NCBI GenBank assembly: GCA_037367355.1
Contig: CM074699.1
Coordinates: 3,534,001-3,598,000 of the forward strand
Direction of reading: 5' to 3'
Source of the DNA: Neoscytalidium dimidiatum
Lineage: Eukaryota > Ascomycota > Dothideomycetes > Botryosphaeriales > Botryosphaeriaceae
Length of the DNA stretch: 64,000 nt
A program made the translations under genes and the position numbers. Below, one piece after another: positions 11,433-23,099 of this stretch; positions within the stretch are counted from its first letter, which is position 1, and each line of letters starts with the position of its first letter. The notes under the pieces are model-generated. The model saw nothing but the letters and a program-made list of their open reading frames with translations. It ran no database searches and was not told where the DNA came from.

Positions 11433-11815
11433 GAACATCCAAGCACGTGGACCCGGTGACTACCATAGAAAATAATGCAACAAATACACTGCAGCTATGG
11501 GAACATAGATTCCGCCCAGTTGATAATAGGCCTGCATCTTACGTGTAGCCGGCTGCTGTCAGCTTGCTGCGTACGAGCCCGGTGGGCAAATATCGTCGTT
11601 TAGAGGCAAGGATCTTAATTACTAAAAATCCGTGCTCAGGAAGTTACACTTTCTAAAAGGTCCCTGCTTATACTCACATACCCTTTCACAGCAGAGGTAC
11701 AACCACATAAACGATTCCAAGACGCGAGACATCTTCCATCAAACAAAAAGCCAACACCACGACGCCATCAGACCCCTCCACCCCACCAACCACACTCCCT
11801 CCCCTCCCCCTCCCT

Positions 11816-13938
11816 TCACCCCACCCTCGCCCTGACATTCCTCCCCGGCGCCGGCGTCGGCGTCGGCGGCACCGTACCCACCTCACTGCTCTCCTCCTCC
11901 CCATCCCCACTCCACCTCCTCTTCCCCCTCCCCACCCCCTCCGCCTCAACCACCTCCCCCTGATCCCTAAATCCCGAATCCACGAACTCGCTCCGCCTCT
12001 CCCCCACCGCTCTCCCCCCCTCGTCTTCCCCTCCGTCCTCATCCTCCTCCCCTGCCGTCCCCCTCACCCTCTCCGCCATCGCCTCCACCGCCGCGGCGCC
12101 GAACCGCGCCTCTATCCGCGCCGTGTAGCGCGCGATCAGCTCGTGCAGGAGCGGCCCCGTGATGCCGAAGGACGAGAGGGTGTGGATGTATTCGCGGAAG
12201 AAGGTGGCGGCGACGGCGAGGGGAGAGGTGGTGTAGTTGCGGGAGGCGGGGTGGTGGGTTTCGGGGGTGACGGTGTTGTCGATTCGGGCTGTTGGGCGGC
12301 TGCAGTGGTGGTTGTGGGGGTTATGGGCGGAGGTGCCTTGTTGGCGTTGTTGGCGCTGCTGGATGGGGGAGGAGGGGAGGGTGGGGGGTGCGGTGGGAGA
12401 GTGCGGAGCGGTGGAGGAGGAGGCGGCGAGGTCGGCGAGCCAGTCTTGGATGACTGTTGCGGTGGCGCTGACGCTGGAGACCCGGCGGGGCGGGGGCGCG
12501 GTGGTGTCGTGGGGCGCCTGGGGGATTGTTGTGGCTTGAGGTGCGGGTAGGGAGGAGGGATTGGCGGTGGAGAGGGCCGGATTTGTCTCAGTGACGGTTT
12601 CGTCGGCTGCGGCGTGTACTGCGGTGTCATTTTCGTTGCTCGAAGGAATGCGTATCGCGGCCTCGTTTGCGATCGCCTGTGGGAATCCTTGGCTGGCAGT
12701 GTGACTCCTGTCCCTTTGTATTACAGTGGGCTCAAAAGTGCATGCGGCATCAGCAGGTTCAAGTGCGGGCCCCTGGATAGTTTCCGGATCGATGATGTGG
12801 CTCCTCCGTTCAGTCTTGAAGTCACGCAAATCTTCCATGGCTGCGCTCTCATCGGCACTGTCGTACATGTTAAGCTCGTCATCGGTGTTTCCGGGATGCC
12901 ATGACCATGGAGATCTATCACGTCTTCGGATAGGACTCCAAGGCTCATACGGACCGTATTTCTCGTTTTCATCTGATTGGAATGCCGGATCAGGGTCGGC
13001 GTCACCGCGGACAAGAAGTGCGACATGATGTTCTCGAACGACTGTGTAGACCTTGTCACCTTCCAGATACATGTTCCAATATCCCGGTGTGTTGAAGCGG
13101 TCTACATGGAACTTTTTACCACCTGGCTTGCAGACATATCCGTCGAAGTCTTGTAGAGTAAGTGATTGAAAATAATACTGCGGAGTTTCCCCTGCTCTGG
13201 CTTACCTTCCGTAAAGGGGGCACCTTCCACTACGGGCCCTCCATCTCCGTCGATGATGAATGGTTGATCAGATGGTTTGGTCAGCGTCTTGAAAGATTGC
13301 CAATGAATCTCTGCCACCCAGATACCTGAATTTATTAGCTTTGTGGAATTACTGCTGGCATATGGATACAATTTACCATAAATATATCGTATAACGATGT
13401 CTTTGTTCGGTATAGAGACTTGGTCCAGTGCTTTCTTCCATACGTCGGCGATACAAACTTCTGTCTCCTCCTTCAATGGGTAGGTTTGTTCCCTCTTCCT
13501 TTTCAGCTCTGCATCCCTTTTCTCGTGAATAGAATTGAATTGCGGAGACATGCAGGGGTTCAGCAAGACTTCTTCTGCTTGATGGATGTCAGCCTCCCGA
13601 ATCGGTGGCCGGCCATCGTCCCAGGGATCGTGTTCGGAACGTTGGTAAACTCCGAGCAGCCCCTGACCCCAGTTCTTGATGGTATCTCCCCTCGGGGAAT
13701 GCATGTATATTTCGACAGGACCGTGGACCATGAATCGATGACTAGCACCGTCGATATCCGCCCAGCCAACGGCATACTGGATCAATTTGTGAAGTAGCTT
13801 AAAGGAATAGTTAGCGGGAACGCGAATGGTCCTGTAGATGTTTCTGCATGACATAACGTGAATCTTCAGAACAATGGAGTCCTTCGTCGGCGATGGCAGA
13901 GCCAGTGCCGGGCCGGAAGAATGAGAAGAAGACGCCAT
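11816..13938 (-). CDS. Protein with a pRiA4b ORF-3-like domain and long disordered tail
   Basis: Three exons: 13938-13377, 13325-13206 and 13149-11816 (introns of 51 and 56 nt; product 671 aa). Splicing joins two long open frames: IYG joins IWVAEIHW, and FTE joins DFDGYVCKPGGKKF. The N-terminal half carries IRVPANYSFKLLHKLIQYAVGWAD, then HRFMVHGP, then the Trp-containing segment after the first splice and GDGGPVVEGAP. This order resembles the domain first named from plasmid pRiA4b ORF-3, found in bacterial transposon-associated and various fungal proteins of unknown biochemistry. From about residue 290 the protein is Ser/Pro/Thr/Gln-rich, then acidic, probably disordered. One more ordered segment (about residues 515-570) ends in FFREYIHTLSSFGITGPLLH. 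The start ATG at 13938 has good context (CACAACAATGG); an in-frame ATG at 14016 is an alternative. Exon joining is well supported; the domain name is tentative. Confidence 0.65.
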
Positions 13939-14412
13939 TGTTGTGAAATGCGCGATGAAGAGCAGCACCGAGTGATGCAGGGTTAAGATGTAGTTTTCGT
14001 GGCTTCCCTTGGCCATGCCAGATTAGGCACGCAGTTCTGCGGTTGAGGCGTGGCGCCATTTGATGGACAATTTCGTTCTCGACCCCTTCGGTGCCATTGA
14101 GAGGGAGACGCGTACCGCGTTTTATGCGTGCAACGCGAGCCTGGCCCGGGAGCAGCTGACTTGTTCTAAAATTTGTCATGATCTATTGCGGACCCGCCAC
14201 AAACACCAGATCAATGACAAAACCACCTGACTGATGCCTTCCAACCGGCCTCGCCCATTAGAAATCGTAGAAGCTCTTATCTCTCGTGCTTTCGACAGGC
14301 GCGGCCGCATGCATTGTTCTGGATAAACTTCGGCATCAAATATCAACATACATAAATTTTTCAAACGATCGAACTGGCGAGATTTCTCAACGGAGTCCCC
14401 AACAACCTCATC
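13939..14412. other. Upstream region of the pRiA4b-like gene
   Basis: 474 bases between the likely start of the minus-strand gene and tRNA-Gln. It should contain that gene's promoter. The short frames here appear to be chance. Confidence 0.4.
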
Positions 14413-14500
14413 GGTTGTGTAGTGTAGTGGTTATCACTCCGGATTTTGATGCAATGCATTAAACCTTCCGGCAACCTGGGTTCGAGCCCCAGCACGACCT
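14413..14500 (+). tRNA. tRNA-Gln (UUG) with intron
   Basis: An 88-nt gene. The acceptor stem is GGTTGTG (14413-14419) pairing with CACGACC, one G-U pair included, with discriminator T at 14500. The D-arm region contains TAGTGGTTA and the T-arm is CTGGG-TTCGAGC-CCCAG. The anticodon stem CCGGA/TCCGG encloses the loop TTTTGAT, giving anticodon TTG. A 16-nt intron (14450-14465) sits one base 3' of the anticodon, the canonical place. The mature 72-nt tRNA resembles yeast tRNA-Gln(UUG) in loop and D-arm. The internal A and B boxes serve as its Pol III promoter. Confidence 0.9.
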
Positions 14501-16308
14501 TCTCATGGTTCTCTTTTGCCTTTTTTGCCTTCCAAGCGCCGAGGAAAGACAAGCGAGAGGGTGGGAGGCTAGGAACATATCTAGACTTATTCATCTTTTA
14601 ACTCAAAGGGTTATCTACGAAATAAAGATCGTGCTTTATCTACTACGATATGTATATACGATAAAAGTAACAACTTGATATAAAGAAGAGAATAAAACGA
14701 TTACTAGTACCGAGGTATATACTTTTCGTTAAAACTTACCGCTGAGAACGCTCCTCGCATTGCTGATTCCTCTAGTCTCAAATTTCATGACGTAAAAGCC
14801 CATCCTTCAGAACCGGAGACTGCGGTGCCTTGGAATTGTAACGCAGGATTGTTTGTCCTGAATATAGCACATCATCAACGTCCCGCTCAGCCTTAGTGGA
14901 TAATCTCATTCATAAACGTAGAAGTAGCTCGAGAGTGTGGATGTGCGAAGTCGGCATTGCAATCGTCGGCTGTTTGGTATGACAAAAGGCGGTGCATCCA
15001 AGCCTAGAGAACTAGGTAAGAATGACCGTACCGTACGTTGCCATTAATCCATGATTTTTGTCACACAGGATGCTCCGAGAAGGGACTCGATCAGTGGTTG
15101 GGAGAGAGGATATCACGATCATACGTCTGATATACATGCCGTATGCCGAGAATCCAGGGCTGTGTTTCGTAGATTATAGCGGATATGTGCGAGGGCGACC
15201 AACAACCGAAGGTTCTAGCGTACGATTCAAGGAAACGATTCCACATCTACCATAGCGAAAGACGAACTAGGAGGGAGCAATGTCAGCTACTGGTGTAATG
15301 AACAGTCCTTCTCTTGCTGTTGTAAATCATAGTTGCACTACGGCCTCGGAGAAGGACGCCATATATCTACTTAAAATTTGCCGTGAAATACGTCTGGTGA
15401 GGAGGAGCGAGCGCTCAGCTGGAAGAATTGCGTTCTTGGCGGGAGTCTCGAAAGCCAGGGTGTGGATTATAAGCAAGGCCGGAACCCCGCCAAGCGAGGG
15501 AGAGCGGGTGCAGGCATTGATGGCAGCGGTCTCGTTCTCGCCACGTTATTCACCGCCCTCATTTACAAGAAAGGAACATACCTCGAGTAACCGTTGCGTT
15601 TTCTGAAGGTAGCTCTAGTGATGTCATTGCAGAAAATTGCCTTTGTTTGCGGAAACCGGAATTTCCGTCCTTTCTATTTGCGCAGGAAGAAACGGGACGT
15701 ACGGCGGTGTCAAATTTCTCATGCTCAAGACTCCATCATTGCACCAAAGGTTCAGATATCTTTCATCGATAGAAGTCGATTGACATGTCGAAGGCCATAT
15801 TCGGATCTCATTGGCCCCCTCGACGCCGTCGGACAACCGGGTAGTCAACGTGGAGCGTCTCTTCCTTCAGTACATTGACAGCTCACGGCGAAATTGTCGA
15901 CTCATCTTCAGGCAGCCATACAACCTCTTCCAGCATAAAGCCTGACTGACTGTAAGCTGTGTAGGCCCATCAGATCCGCCTTCAGGCTGTTGTTCGGTGT
16001 TCGTTGCACGACAGCAAGCGAGCCTCCCTTCCTGTTCCTCCTCGCCGCACCGAGGTCACTCATTCTTCCACCAACCGCCCTCACCACCCGACCACACCAA
16101 CATCCACCCCTTACATCCTCGCATCCCACTTTTCACCACTCGCTCTCGCATTCCATTTGATTTTCCAATCGTACCGTATACGCTGTAGCCCGTAACGCGC
16201 TCAGAACGTCTACGCGTGGAGTATCTCCATCTACATAGGCAGGCTACCCCGCAGCAAATCTCAGCTCGCCCTGATCCCAGGAGTTGAGATTCCTCACATT
16301 CTCCTCGG
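14501..16308. other. Gene-poor spacer between two tRNA genes
   Basis: 1.8 kb with no convincing protein-coding gene. The first 250 bases (14590-14740) are very AT-rich. A frame at 15280-15606 (108 codons) has no recognised motif and was not called. The right end (16020-16200) is pyrimidine-rich, like a promoter or 5' leader, but no coding exon follows before the tRNA. Confidence 0.4.
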
Positions 16309-16395
16309 GCCTCTATGGCGCAGTGGTAACGCGTCGCACTTGTATTTCCAACATATGCAATGCGAAGATCCTGGGTTCAACTCCCAGTGGAGGCA
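16309..16395 (+). tRNA. tRNA-Thr (UGU) with intron
   Basis: An 87-nt gene. Acceptor stem GCCTCTA pairs with TGGAGGC (one T-G pair), discriminator A. D-arm sequence is GGCGCAGTGGTAACGC. Anticodon stem TCGCA/TGCGA encloses the loop CTTGTAA, giving anticodon TGT. A 15-nt intron at 16345-16359 starts one base after the anticodon. T-arm is CTGGG-TTCAACT-CCCAG. All cloverleaf arms close and the mature form is 72 nt. Confidence 0.9.
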
Positions 16396-16891
16396 GCTAA
16401 ACCACTGGCGAGTTCATCTTTCGTCTTTTTGCCATTTGCAGAGGCTGTGGTGGCCATTTGATCTGGTGGAGGTACCTTTTGGACCATGGGTGTGGAGGAT
16501 TTTGGTGGTTTCAAGTGGCCCGGCTCGCAGGCAAACTCCATGATGAACAGGCGAACACCGAAGTTCGCTCCAGAACCGGAATCCATGAGACCCTTCCATT
16601 AACAATTCAAAAATTGGTTCAGCGACCACAGTAATGCATCAAGCATGTGAATGGCTTCATATTATGCCGTATGTACCGCGAGCTTGTTAATGACCTGGGC
16701 ATGTTCCAGCTATGTTCGATGAGGAGCAGCAAGATATCCTCAACCTCCGACGCAATCGCCCGGAAATCCCTTCAGTAATCGCCTCGAAAACCCTCAATAG
16801 CTACCCGTGATTCTTCAGTATTCGCCCCGTAATCCCCTCAGTGCTCGCCTGGTAACCTCCCAGAATCAACCCGCATGACAAAAGTCCCCAC
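16396..16891. other. Spacer, tRNA-Thr to PUS7 3' end
   Basis: About 500 bases. Within 16740-16870 several near-repeats of CGCCTCGTAAtCCCTCAgTA-like phrases occur (for example around 16777, 16824 and 16846), suggesting a degenerate direct repeat of about 23-25 bases. No gene seen. Confidence 0.35.
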
Positions 16892-17053
16892 CTAGCGGGT
16901 GAAATCCGGTTTATAAGCTTCCGTGCCACCTTTCATCAGCTCCCTCAACGCCATGGTAGCATACGTGCTACTTCCCAGCTGGAACCTCAGCACCGCCGCA
17001 ATTTTCTCCTGCCCCGCCTCCCCACCATCACCGTCAGCACCCTGTTGCTGTTG

Positions 17054-17084
<31 letters not shown>

Positions 17085-19183
17085 CTCTCGTTATACGAGC
17101 GCATCAACCTCCTCTTCGTCTCCTCCAACGACACCGACTTCCCCTCCCGCACCAACCGCGCCAAATCCGTCTCGACCAGCTCCTCCTCATCATCCCTGTA
17201 CGTCTTGACCTCGAACCCGACCTCGCCGAGCGACCGGGCCATCAGCTTGCGGTAGCCGCCGGGCAGGCTGATGTCGCGCCACTTGCGGCGCATGTTGCGG
17301 GGATCGACGCCGCCGCCGCGGGCCGGGTCGAGCATGAACTCGACGTAGAAGTCCTTGATGTCGTTGGCCGGGTACTCGACGTCCCAGCCGGGCTGCGGCA
17401 GCACGACGTCGAAGATGGAGTACCGGCCGCTTTTGGCCTCGTCGGCCGTCAGCGGGCGCGCGCGCTCGAAGTCGTCGGCGCTGGCGGCGGCGTTGTCGCC
17501 CTGCGGGTTGATTACGACCTCGCCGAACTCGTCGACCTCGTCCAGGACGTCATCGGCCTGTGCCGGCTTGACTTCCTTGTCCTTGTGCTCGGCGACGAGG
17601 ACGAGGTCGCCGGGCACGACCGCGGCGCCGTGGCGCGTCCAGCGCTCGCTGGCGGCCGCGTTCCACACCAGGCTCTGGTAGGCGTGGACGTACATGCCGC
17701 GCAGGTTCTTGGGAACGTTGCCGAGCGCGCCCTGGAAGTCGCGCTCGAGCGTCTCGCCTTGCGTCTTGTTGACCGTGCTGAGGTGCTTGACGATGTTGCG
17801 CTCGGCGGTGAAGCGGAACGGTATTGTCTCCAGCGCCTCCTTGCCGTTCTTCTCTTTCCGCCACTTGTGGAGCCCGAGGGCGCGCTTCTTGTCGTCGTCC
17901 GAGATGCGAGCCTGGCTGTTGGGGTCCTGAGCAGCGGCTAAAGCGTCGGGGCTGTAGGACAGGATCAGGTCGACAGCCTTCTCGAGGTTCCCGGAGAGGA
18001 TGGCCTTGCCGATGCTATCTGTACTAACATCGTAAGTGCCGAACCGCTGCAGACCGAAGTAGTTGATGAAGCCCTCCTTCTGGAAGGCTGCACATGACTT
18101 GGTAAGAATATCTTTGGCAAGCTCAACACGCTGGGAGACGTCCATCCCCTCTTCGCCTTGGAAATGGCAATCGCGCAGCGTAATGGTGAATTGGTTGCCG
18201 CCGTGGTCACCCAGCATGATGGGCTGGCGATGGTACGAAAGCGAGCCAATACGTGCGTTGAACAGCGCACGAGCAACGGAAGCCATGTGTTCCGGACGCA
18301 CCCTCTTTACACTGACACGTTGGACGGTGACCGCACGACGGTCCTTGGTACCGGCAAAACTGAATTTCTTCTGAGTGAGTTTGAGTTGAGCAGACAAATG
18401 GTTGATCACCTCCATAGTGTCCTTGTTCTCCTTGTACAGCGTGAAATGTAAATAGTCGCCGCCCATCTCCTCAAAAGACTGGCGATGGGGTTGATCATTC
18501 CTGTTGTCGCTGTTCTGCTGCTGGCCTTTGCCCTTCGCAGAAATCTTTATACCGAAATCGTTCTGGGTGGTCGTGACGAGACGGCCGGAGAAGATATTGC
18601 GGATGCACTCGTGAGCACGCTGGCGCTCCATCTTGTCGTTTATAGGATCCGAAAAGACGGGCTTGAAGCCAGAAGCTTTGCGATTGGGATTAAGGAGGAC
18701 AGTCTTGTTCAAGCCCAGAATAGCCTTCGTCTTCTCCTCGCCGAATAGCTCGTGCAAGATGTCGAGGCTCTCTGGAGAGATTTTGGAAGCCTCTTCCGCA
18801 GCCTCTCCAGACAGCTTCTTCTGCTCGCCGTTTTCCGCATCGCCATTCTTCGCACCAACAGCAGTCATGCCAATGTCATCCTCCAGGTAACAAACCCGGC
18901 CGTCGGGGAAGATCTCGTGCACCATGAAATCGACGTAACGCTGCTTCAGAATACCGGAGAAGCCAGGTATGTTGGTGTTCGCAAATGCGGTGATACCAAA
19001 ACGCTCCTCCTTGTTGATTTGCTCTTTCAAGGCGGACTTGTCGCTGGCAGCAGGGCTCGCGGCGTCGGCAGTCGCGAGCGCAGGCGCGTCTTTCACCGCG
19101 GACTCGGCCACGGCATCATCGTCGGTGGAGAGCTTCTGGCGCTTGGTGGGGCGATCAGATTCGGCGTGTTCGTGATCCGCCAT
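16892..19183 (-). CDS. PUS7: tRNA/snRNA pseudouridine synthase Pus7 (TruD family)
   Basis: Isomerises uridine to pseudouridine at UNUAR-type sites in tRNA, U2 snRNA and mRNA. It is a single exon of 763 aa from the ATG at 19183 (MADHEHAESDRPTKRQK, a basic nuclear-signal-like N-terminus). The frame stays open upstream to an ATG at 19324, but the added 47 residues look like leader sequence. TruD hallmarks: FAGTKDRRAVTVQRVSV with catalytic Asp near residue 281, the NYFGLQRFG motif, and GDLVLVAEHKD and LPQPGWDVEYP later on. A pure run of 14 Gln (residues about 701-714) interrupts the C-terminal region just after RRLMRSYNER. That is a surface insertion relative to the family. Family assignment is firm. 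Confidence 0.93.
17042..17083. repeat. CAG/CTG trinucleotide repeat coding polyglutamine
   Basis: Fourteen consecutive CTG or TTG triplets on the plus strand, read as CAG/CAA (Gln) in PUS7 on the minus strand. Such tracts are prone to length change between strains. Confidence 0.9.
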
Positions 19184-21437
19184 CTCTGGAGTTTCTCGGC
19201 GGCGTAAAGGGATCGAGAAGGGTAGCGTCCGCGATGTGGTAGGTTGTGGATTACGCGCAGGTCGTGGATCTGCGAGGCGGAGGGTAATTTTTCGCGCCCC
19301 GCTATCGATAAGCAACTCGGGCATCTCGACGCGAGCTCAGGTGTTCGGCTGGGGTCGGGGCAACATGCGGCAATGATTATGAGCAATTCGCCCTTTTTTT
19401 CTTCTAAAAAAGAATTCGTTGCCCTGGCTTTTGCGGCTATCCGCGCCACGCTTTTGGCCCTACCCTGGCTGGTGCATTCTCCACCTTTACATGCAGTCCT
19501 CGTCCATTCAGCCACCCACTCTCCAGCCACGACCAAGTGTACGAGTATCGAGCTTCTAATAGTATTGTAACGGCGAAGTCATTGCATAGGCCATCAAAGC
19601 AGCCATTAAGACGTAGATGTCGCCAGATTTACCTGTGTCATTCCATTTTGGCGGCACGGCTTACTGCGGTTCTGAGCACCATCTCTTCCGTTGCTATTCA
19701 TGCATGTCAGCCTCACTTTCAACAGCTTGCGATCCGGATGTGAAATTTTCATGCGTGTATATCAGAATCCCTCCTCCGAAAGGCCTCGAGGTAGACATAC
19801 GAATTTGTGTCACTCGGCCGGGAGAGTTCATTCTGTGTGTCAGGGAAGTATCAGTTCATACTGTAATTCATGAGAGTATATTTATTTGTTCATTATGCCG
19901 AACGGCAGCATTCACTTATTCCATTTGCTATGAATGCTCTGCGGAAAGATTGGGAGTATAGGGCAAGGCTGCCCCACACCTTCTGAAAACCTTCATTAAG
20001 GTACTAATGCAAACATCTCTCCGACTTATCGGCGTAGTCTGCTGCAGTCTACCCGTTGTATGTTTACGAAAGCGACGCCGAAGACTTTGCCTGTGCGGGC
20101 TTGTACCACAATGTGATCAAACCCACCTTATCCTCTCGCCGAAGTTGATAATTTCCCATCAAACATGGGTCTTGCACTCGCGCAACTCAAAATCTTAAAG
20201 CGGATCTTCATTGGTGCTGATTGCTAAAATACATAGTTTTACAATGCAGGAGAGACTGAATATATCATTGGGAAGAGCGGCTAAGACGAACCAAGGTCGC
20301 GAACAACGAGATGCTGTTTCCACCACAGGAACCCCCAGTACTCCCCCACTCTTTCTCCTTTCCTGCTTGTACACTGCGGTGGGCTCTCGAATGCTATTTG
20401 GCTACATCTGCCTAGAGGTAGAGCTTTTTGATGAAGTGAGACCCCGCGGTCCCTTAGCATAGCTTCCACGGGCCACAATGTAGGGATTGATCACTGGACC
20501 AGAAGTTCCTCGCCCGCACTCCGGCCATATTATGTGGATCAAGCTAGTAACCACCTAAAGCCGTATTTTAAGAAGATGGTCTTAACACCGTCACAGACCA
20601 TCCTTCGTCCTCCAGTCGATGGACCTGACATTGATCACGCCAAGAACTCGCTGGTTCAGAGTAAGCGTCCGTCAAGTACAATTTCCTTATCGCGACTCAG
20701 ACGTTCCGCTCAGCTTGCCGGCTTCCCATATCCCAGGTGCGAGCGTCCAAAAATATTTCCGTCATTCCCATAAATACGGGTTATCGCTAGGATCTGGAAA
20801 CGATAGAATCAAGCGGCATCAAAACAGAACCCTGATGATAATTGTTTCGCAAGAATGCGCTTTGTTGTCCTGAATCTGAAAGAATACAAGTATGCGGGGT
20901 TTGAGGGCCAACCAGAGTTTGTTCGATCACGTACAGTGCTTCCCAAGAAGCAGTAAAGCCGATGATTTGACGGAGCAATAGAGAATGTTTCTGTAAATTT
21001 CCGTAACGGATTCGTATATTGGCAAATGGACGTAGTGGCTTTATCGAAGCTATCTAAGCGCCACACATGACTATTATCTTATATGATCTCTCAAGCGGTT
21101 TATCATGGGGTCTTTGACCATATTTGTGCTCCAAATATCTACTGGGCAGTGTCAAACTCAAATAATTAGGCTGGATGCTGAAGTTCGATCTTCAAACCAA
21201 TGGTGGTAGGCCTTCTTAAGGATTAGTTGCCTGTTAATTTACCAGCTCGGTCGAGCATGCTAACATGGTCACTTCGCCAACACTAATATTATTTAAAATA
21301 AGATCATAATATCATGTTGGCAAGGTGTCATTCATTCATTCAGAGTATCTGAGCTTTGCATATTCGTGACATGACTATTGACCAACAACTCCAGCCGCTG
21401 CCGTCCACCGGACAGCTTCGTATGTTCACCTAAACCC
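19184..21437. other. PUS7 upstream region and gene-poor spacer
   Basis: About 2.25 kb. The first 300 bases hold the PUS7 promoter. The remainder (19570-21430) is AT-rich, with only short, unrelated open frames on both strands and no family motif. An especially AT-rich patch lies at 21270-21330. The far end is the 3' side of the con-6 gene. Confidence 0.45.
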
Positions 21438-21749
21438 TTACATATCTTCAAGTCTTTCCTTTGCACTCTGCTTGGCCTCATCCGAAACCTTCGGGTTGTT
21501 CATCGTAGCCTTGAGGCCACCGGCGCTATAATTGACACCGCTATTAGCATCAAAATTCCCATATACTAATTTGAATGACTGTACATACACGTTACCAGGG
21601 TTCTTGTTCTGGTCAGCCTGGTTAGGGATGTTGCCGCCGTCGAATTCCTGGTCCAGAATTTCCTTGCTATGCTGCTTGGACTCCTCCGAAGTGTTGGGGT
21701 TGTTGAGGTTGGCCTTGTGGCCGCCGATGATGTTGCCGGGGTTAGACAT
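21438..21749 (-). CDS. Conidiation-specific protein 6 (con-6) family
   Basis: Small hydrophilic protein expressed in conidia and under stress in moulds; biochemical role unknown. Two exons, 21749-21589 and 21525-21438, joined over a 63-nt intron (GTATGT donor, TTATAG acceptor). The product is 82 aa. It contains two con-6 repeats, IIGGHKANLNNPNTSEESKQ and GGLKATMNNPKVSDEAKQSA, each starting GG(H/L)KA and ending in a charged helix. Reading through the intron would break the second repeat with unrelated residues, so splicing is required. It probably has its own promoter to the right. Confidence 0.9.
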   Translation of the reverse strand: MSNPGNIIGGHKANLNNPNTSEESKQHSKEILDQEFDGGNIPNQADQNKNPGNVYVQSFKLVYGNFDANSGVNYSAGGLKATMNNPKVSDEAKQSAKERLEDM

Positions 21750-23099
21750 TTTGATAGATTAGGAAGCGAGGAATATTTAGCTTTAGAAAGCGTCTGAGAG
21801 TGTGCTTGAGCTGAAGGCTGGTGAATGCGGATGTCTGTTGATGAGGGAAGAGGTTTACTCCAGAGCGAGCACCTTTATATACGCCTTCCGGATCTCAATA
21901 GCCCAAGCTCGGATCGCCGATGCGGAGGCAGACAACGCCGTCTGCTCCTCATGTCGTCGACGTAGCAGCTGCGTTATCCGAAAGGAGGTCATGACGTTTG
22001 TTGCTGCCGGGGAAACATGAAAGGGTACTAATGTCATCGTTGATCCTACGCAGGAGGCTGGGATGTAGCGTACCACGCCAGTGATACTTACGGCCGGGGC
22101 CGAGGCGAACGTGATCGATCCGCGCAGCCATGTTATACAGGACACCTCTGGGGCTGGCCCAGTTTCTTTCAGGAGATGAAGTTGACCCCATGGGATTGGA
22201 GCTGGAGTGTCATCGAAGGGCCTCGTAAGGACGACCAGCCGAGTATCTCACTATGAAGCGGGCAGGCGCATCAACCAAGGCAGCCCCTGGTGAGAACGGG
22301 GAAGACTCAGCGGAGGCTTGAATAGAGAAACGAAGATCCAAGATCTGGAAACAGCCGATCGCTCCGGGAAGTCTGGATAATTACCAATGAGCATTTCACA
22401 ACACGACATTGCCCATCCAAGCTGCAGGAAGCACTGTTGCACCTTGACGTCGATCCTGCGACCCACAACGCACGACCCCGTCGTGAGTGGTCAACGCAAT
22501 ATCGATCCAGCAGCGCGAGAATCCGATTGAGCTGTCATAATGCCAATATTGCGAGATCTTAGCGCGTATCATCTATGCAGGTACGGTAGCCGGAGTGTGG
22601 AGAGAGTGGGTCGGCTAGAGTCATGACGTTAGGCACCGTCGGCAGTGGCGCGTGTCACGGGAACAGGCGTCAGCGTTCCGTTTCCGTGCCTTACGAGATT
22701 GTTGCAAAGACTGAATATGCAGGATGCGCCTAGATCGGTATCGGCTCGCACATGCCGCTGAACCTTTAGTTTCTCGTGCTGCACCTGACGTCAAAAGGAT
22801 TGTAAAACTCCGGTAATGCAGTTGCTTCACGAAATACTAATCCGATACGCACCTCCGGCTCACAATCTGATTGCCAACGATGACAGGGCGATTGCGAAGA
22901 CTTTTATAGGATCTGGGGGTCTGAGAAGAGTAGTACTGTTGAGTTCAAGTATTAGACTTCTAAGTAAGTTCGTGGTCAGGTCTTTGTCTACGCCAAATAA
23001 ACCAACCCAGATTTCCTCTGTCGCTAAGCCTAAAGGCCATTTTTTTGTAGTGTATCGCCATGCATTAACTGAAATCACCCATTTTCCCTCCCTTTTCCT
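21750..23099. other. Con-6 upstream region and spacer
   Basis: 1.35 kb between the con-6 start and the stop codon of the first SAT4-type gene. It contains the con-6 promoter and the 3' UTR of the neighbour. Open frames are short and unrecognised; no repeat or RNA gene seen. Confidence 0.4.

Larger units (their letters stand above)
10106..11815. other. Intergenic spacer with short repeats, SUR2 to pRiA4b-like gene
   Basis: A 1.7-kb gene-free stretch between two convergent genes. After the SUR2 3' UTR it becomes AT-rich. It holds an A-run at 11218-11232 and at least two copies of a short motif that recurs near 39.4-40.3 kb. The short open frames here show no family signal. The pyrimidine-rich end (11760-11815) borders the stop codon of the next gene. 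Confidence 0.5.

Noticed and set aside
12143..12550. Gly-rich plus-strand frame opposite the pRiA4b-like gene tail
   Set aside because: Complement of a Pro/Ser/Ala-rich disordered region; low-complexity artefact.
15280..15606. 108-codon plus-strand frame between the tRNA genes
   Set aside because: No motif, no supporting splice signals and no codon-use cue; possible but unsupported.
17045..17941. 298-codon plus-strand frame beginning with a leucine run
   Set aside because: Antisense to PUS7; the leucine run is the complement of the polyglutamine tract.
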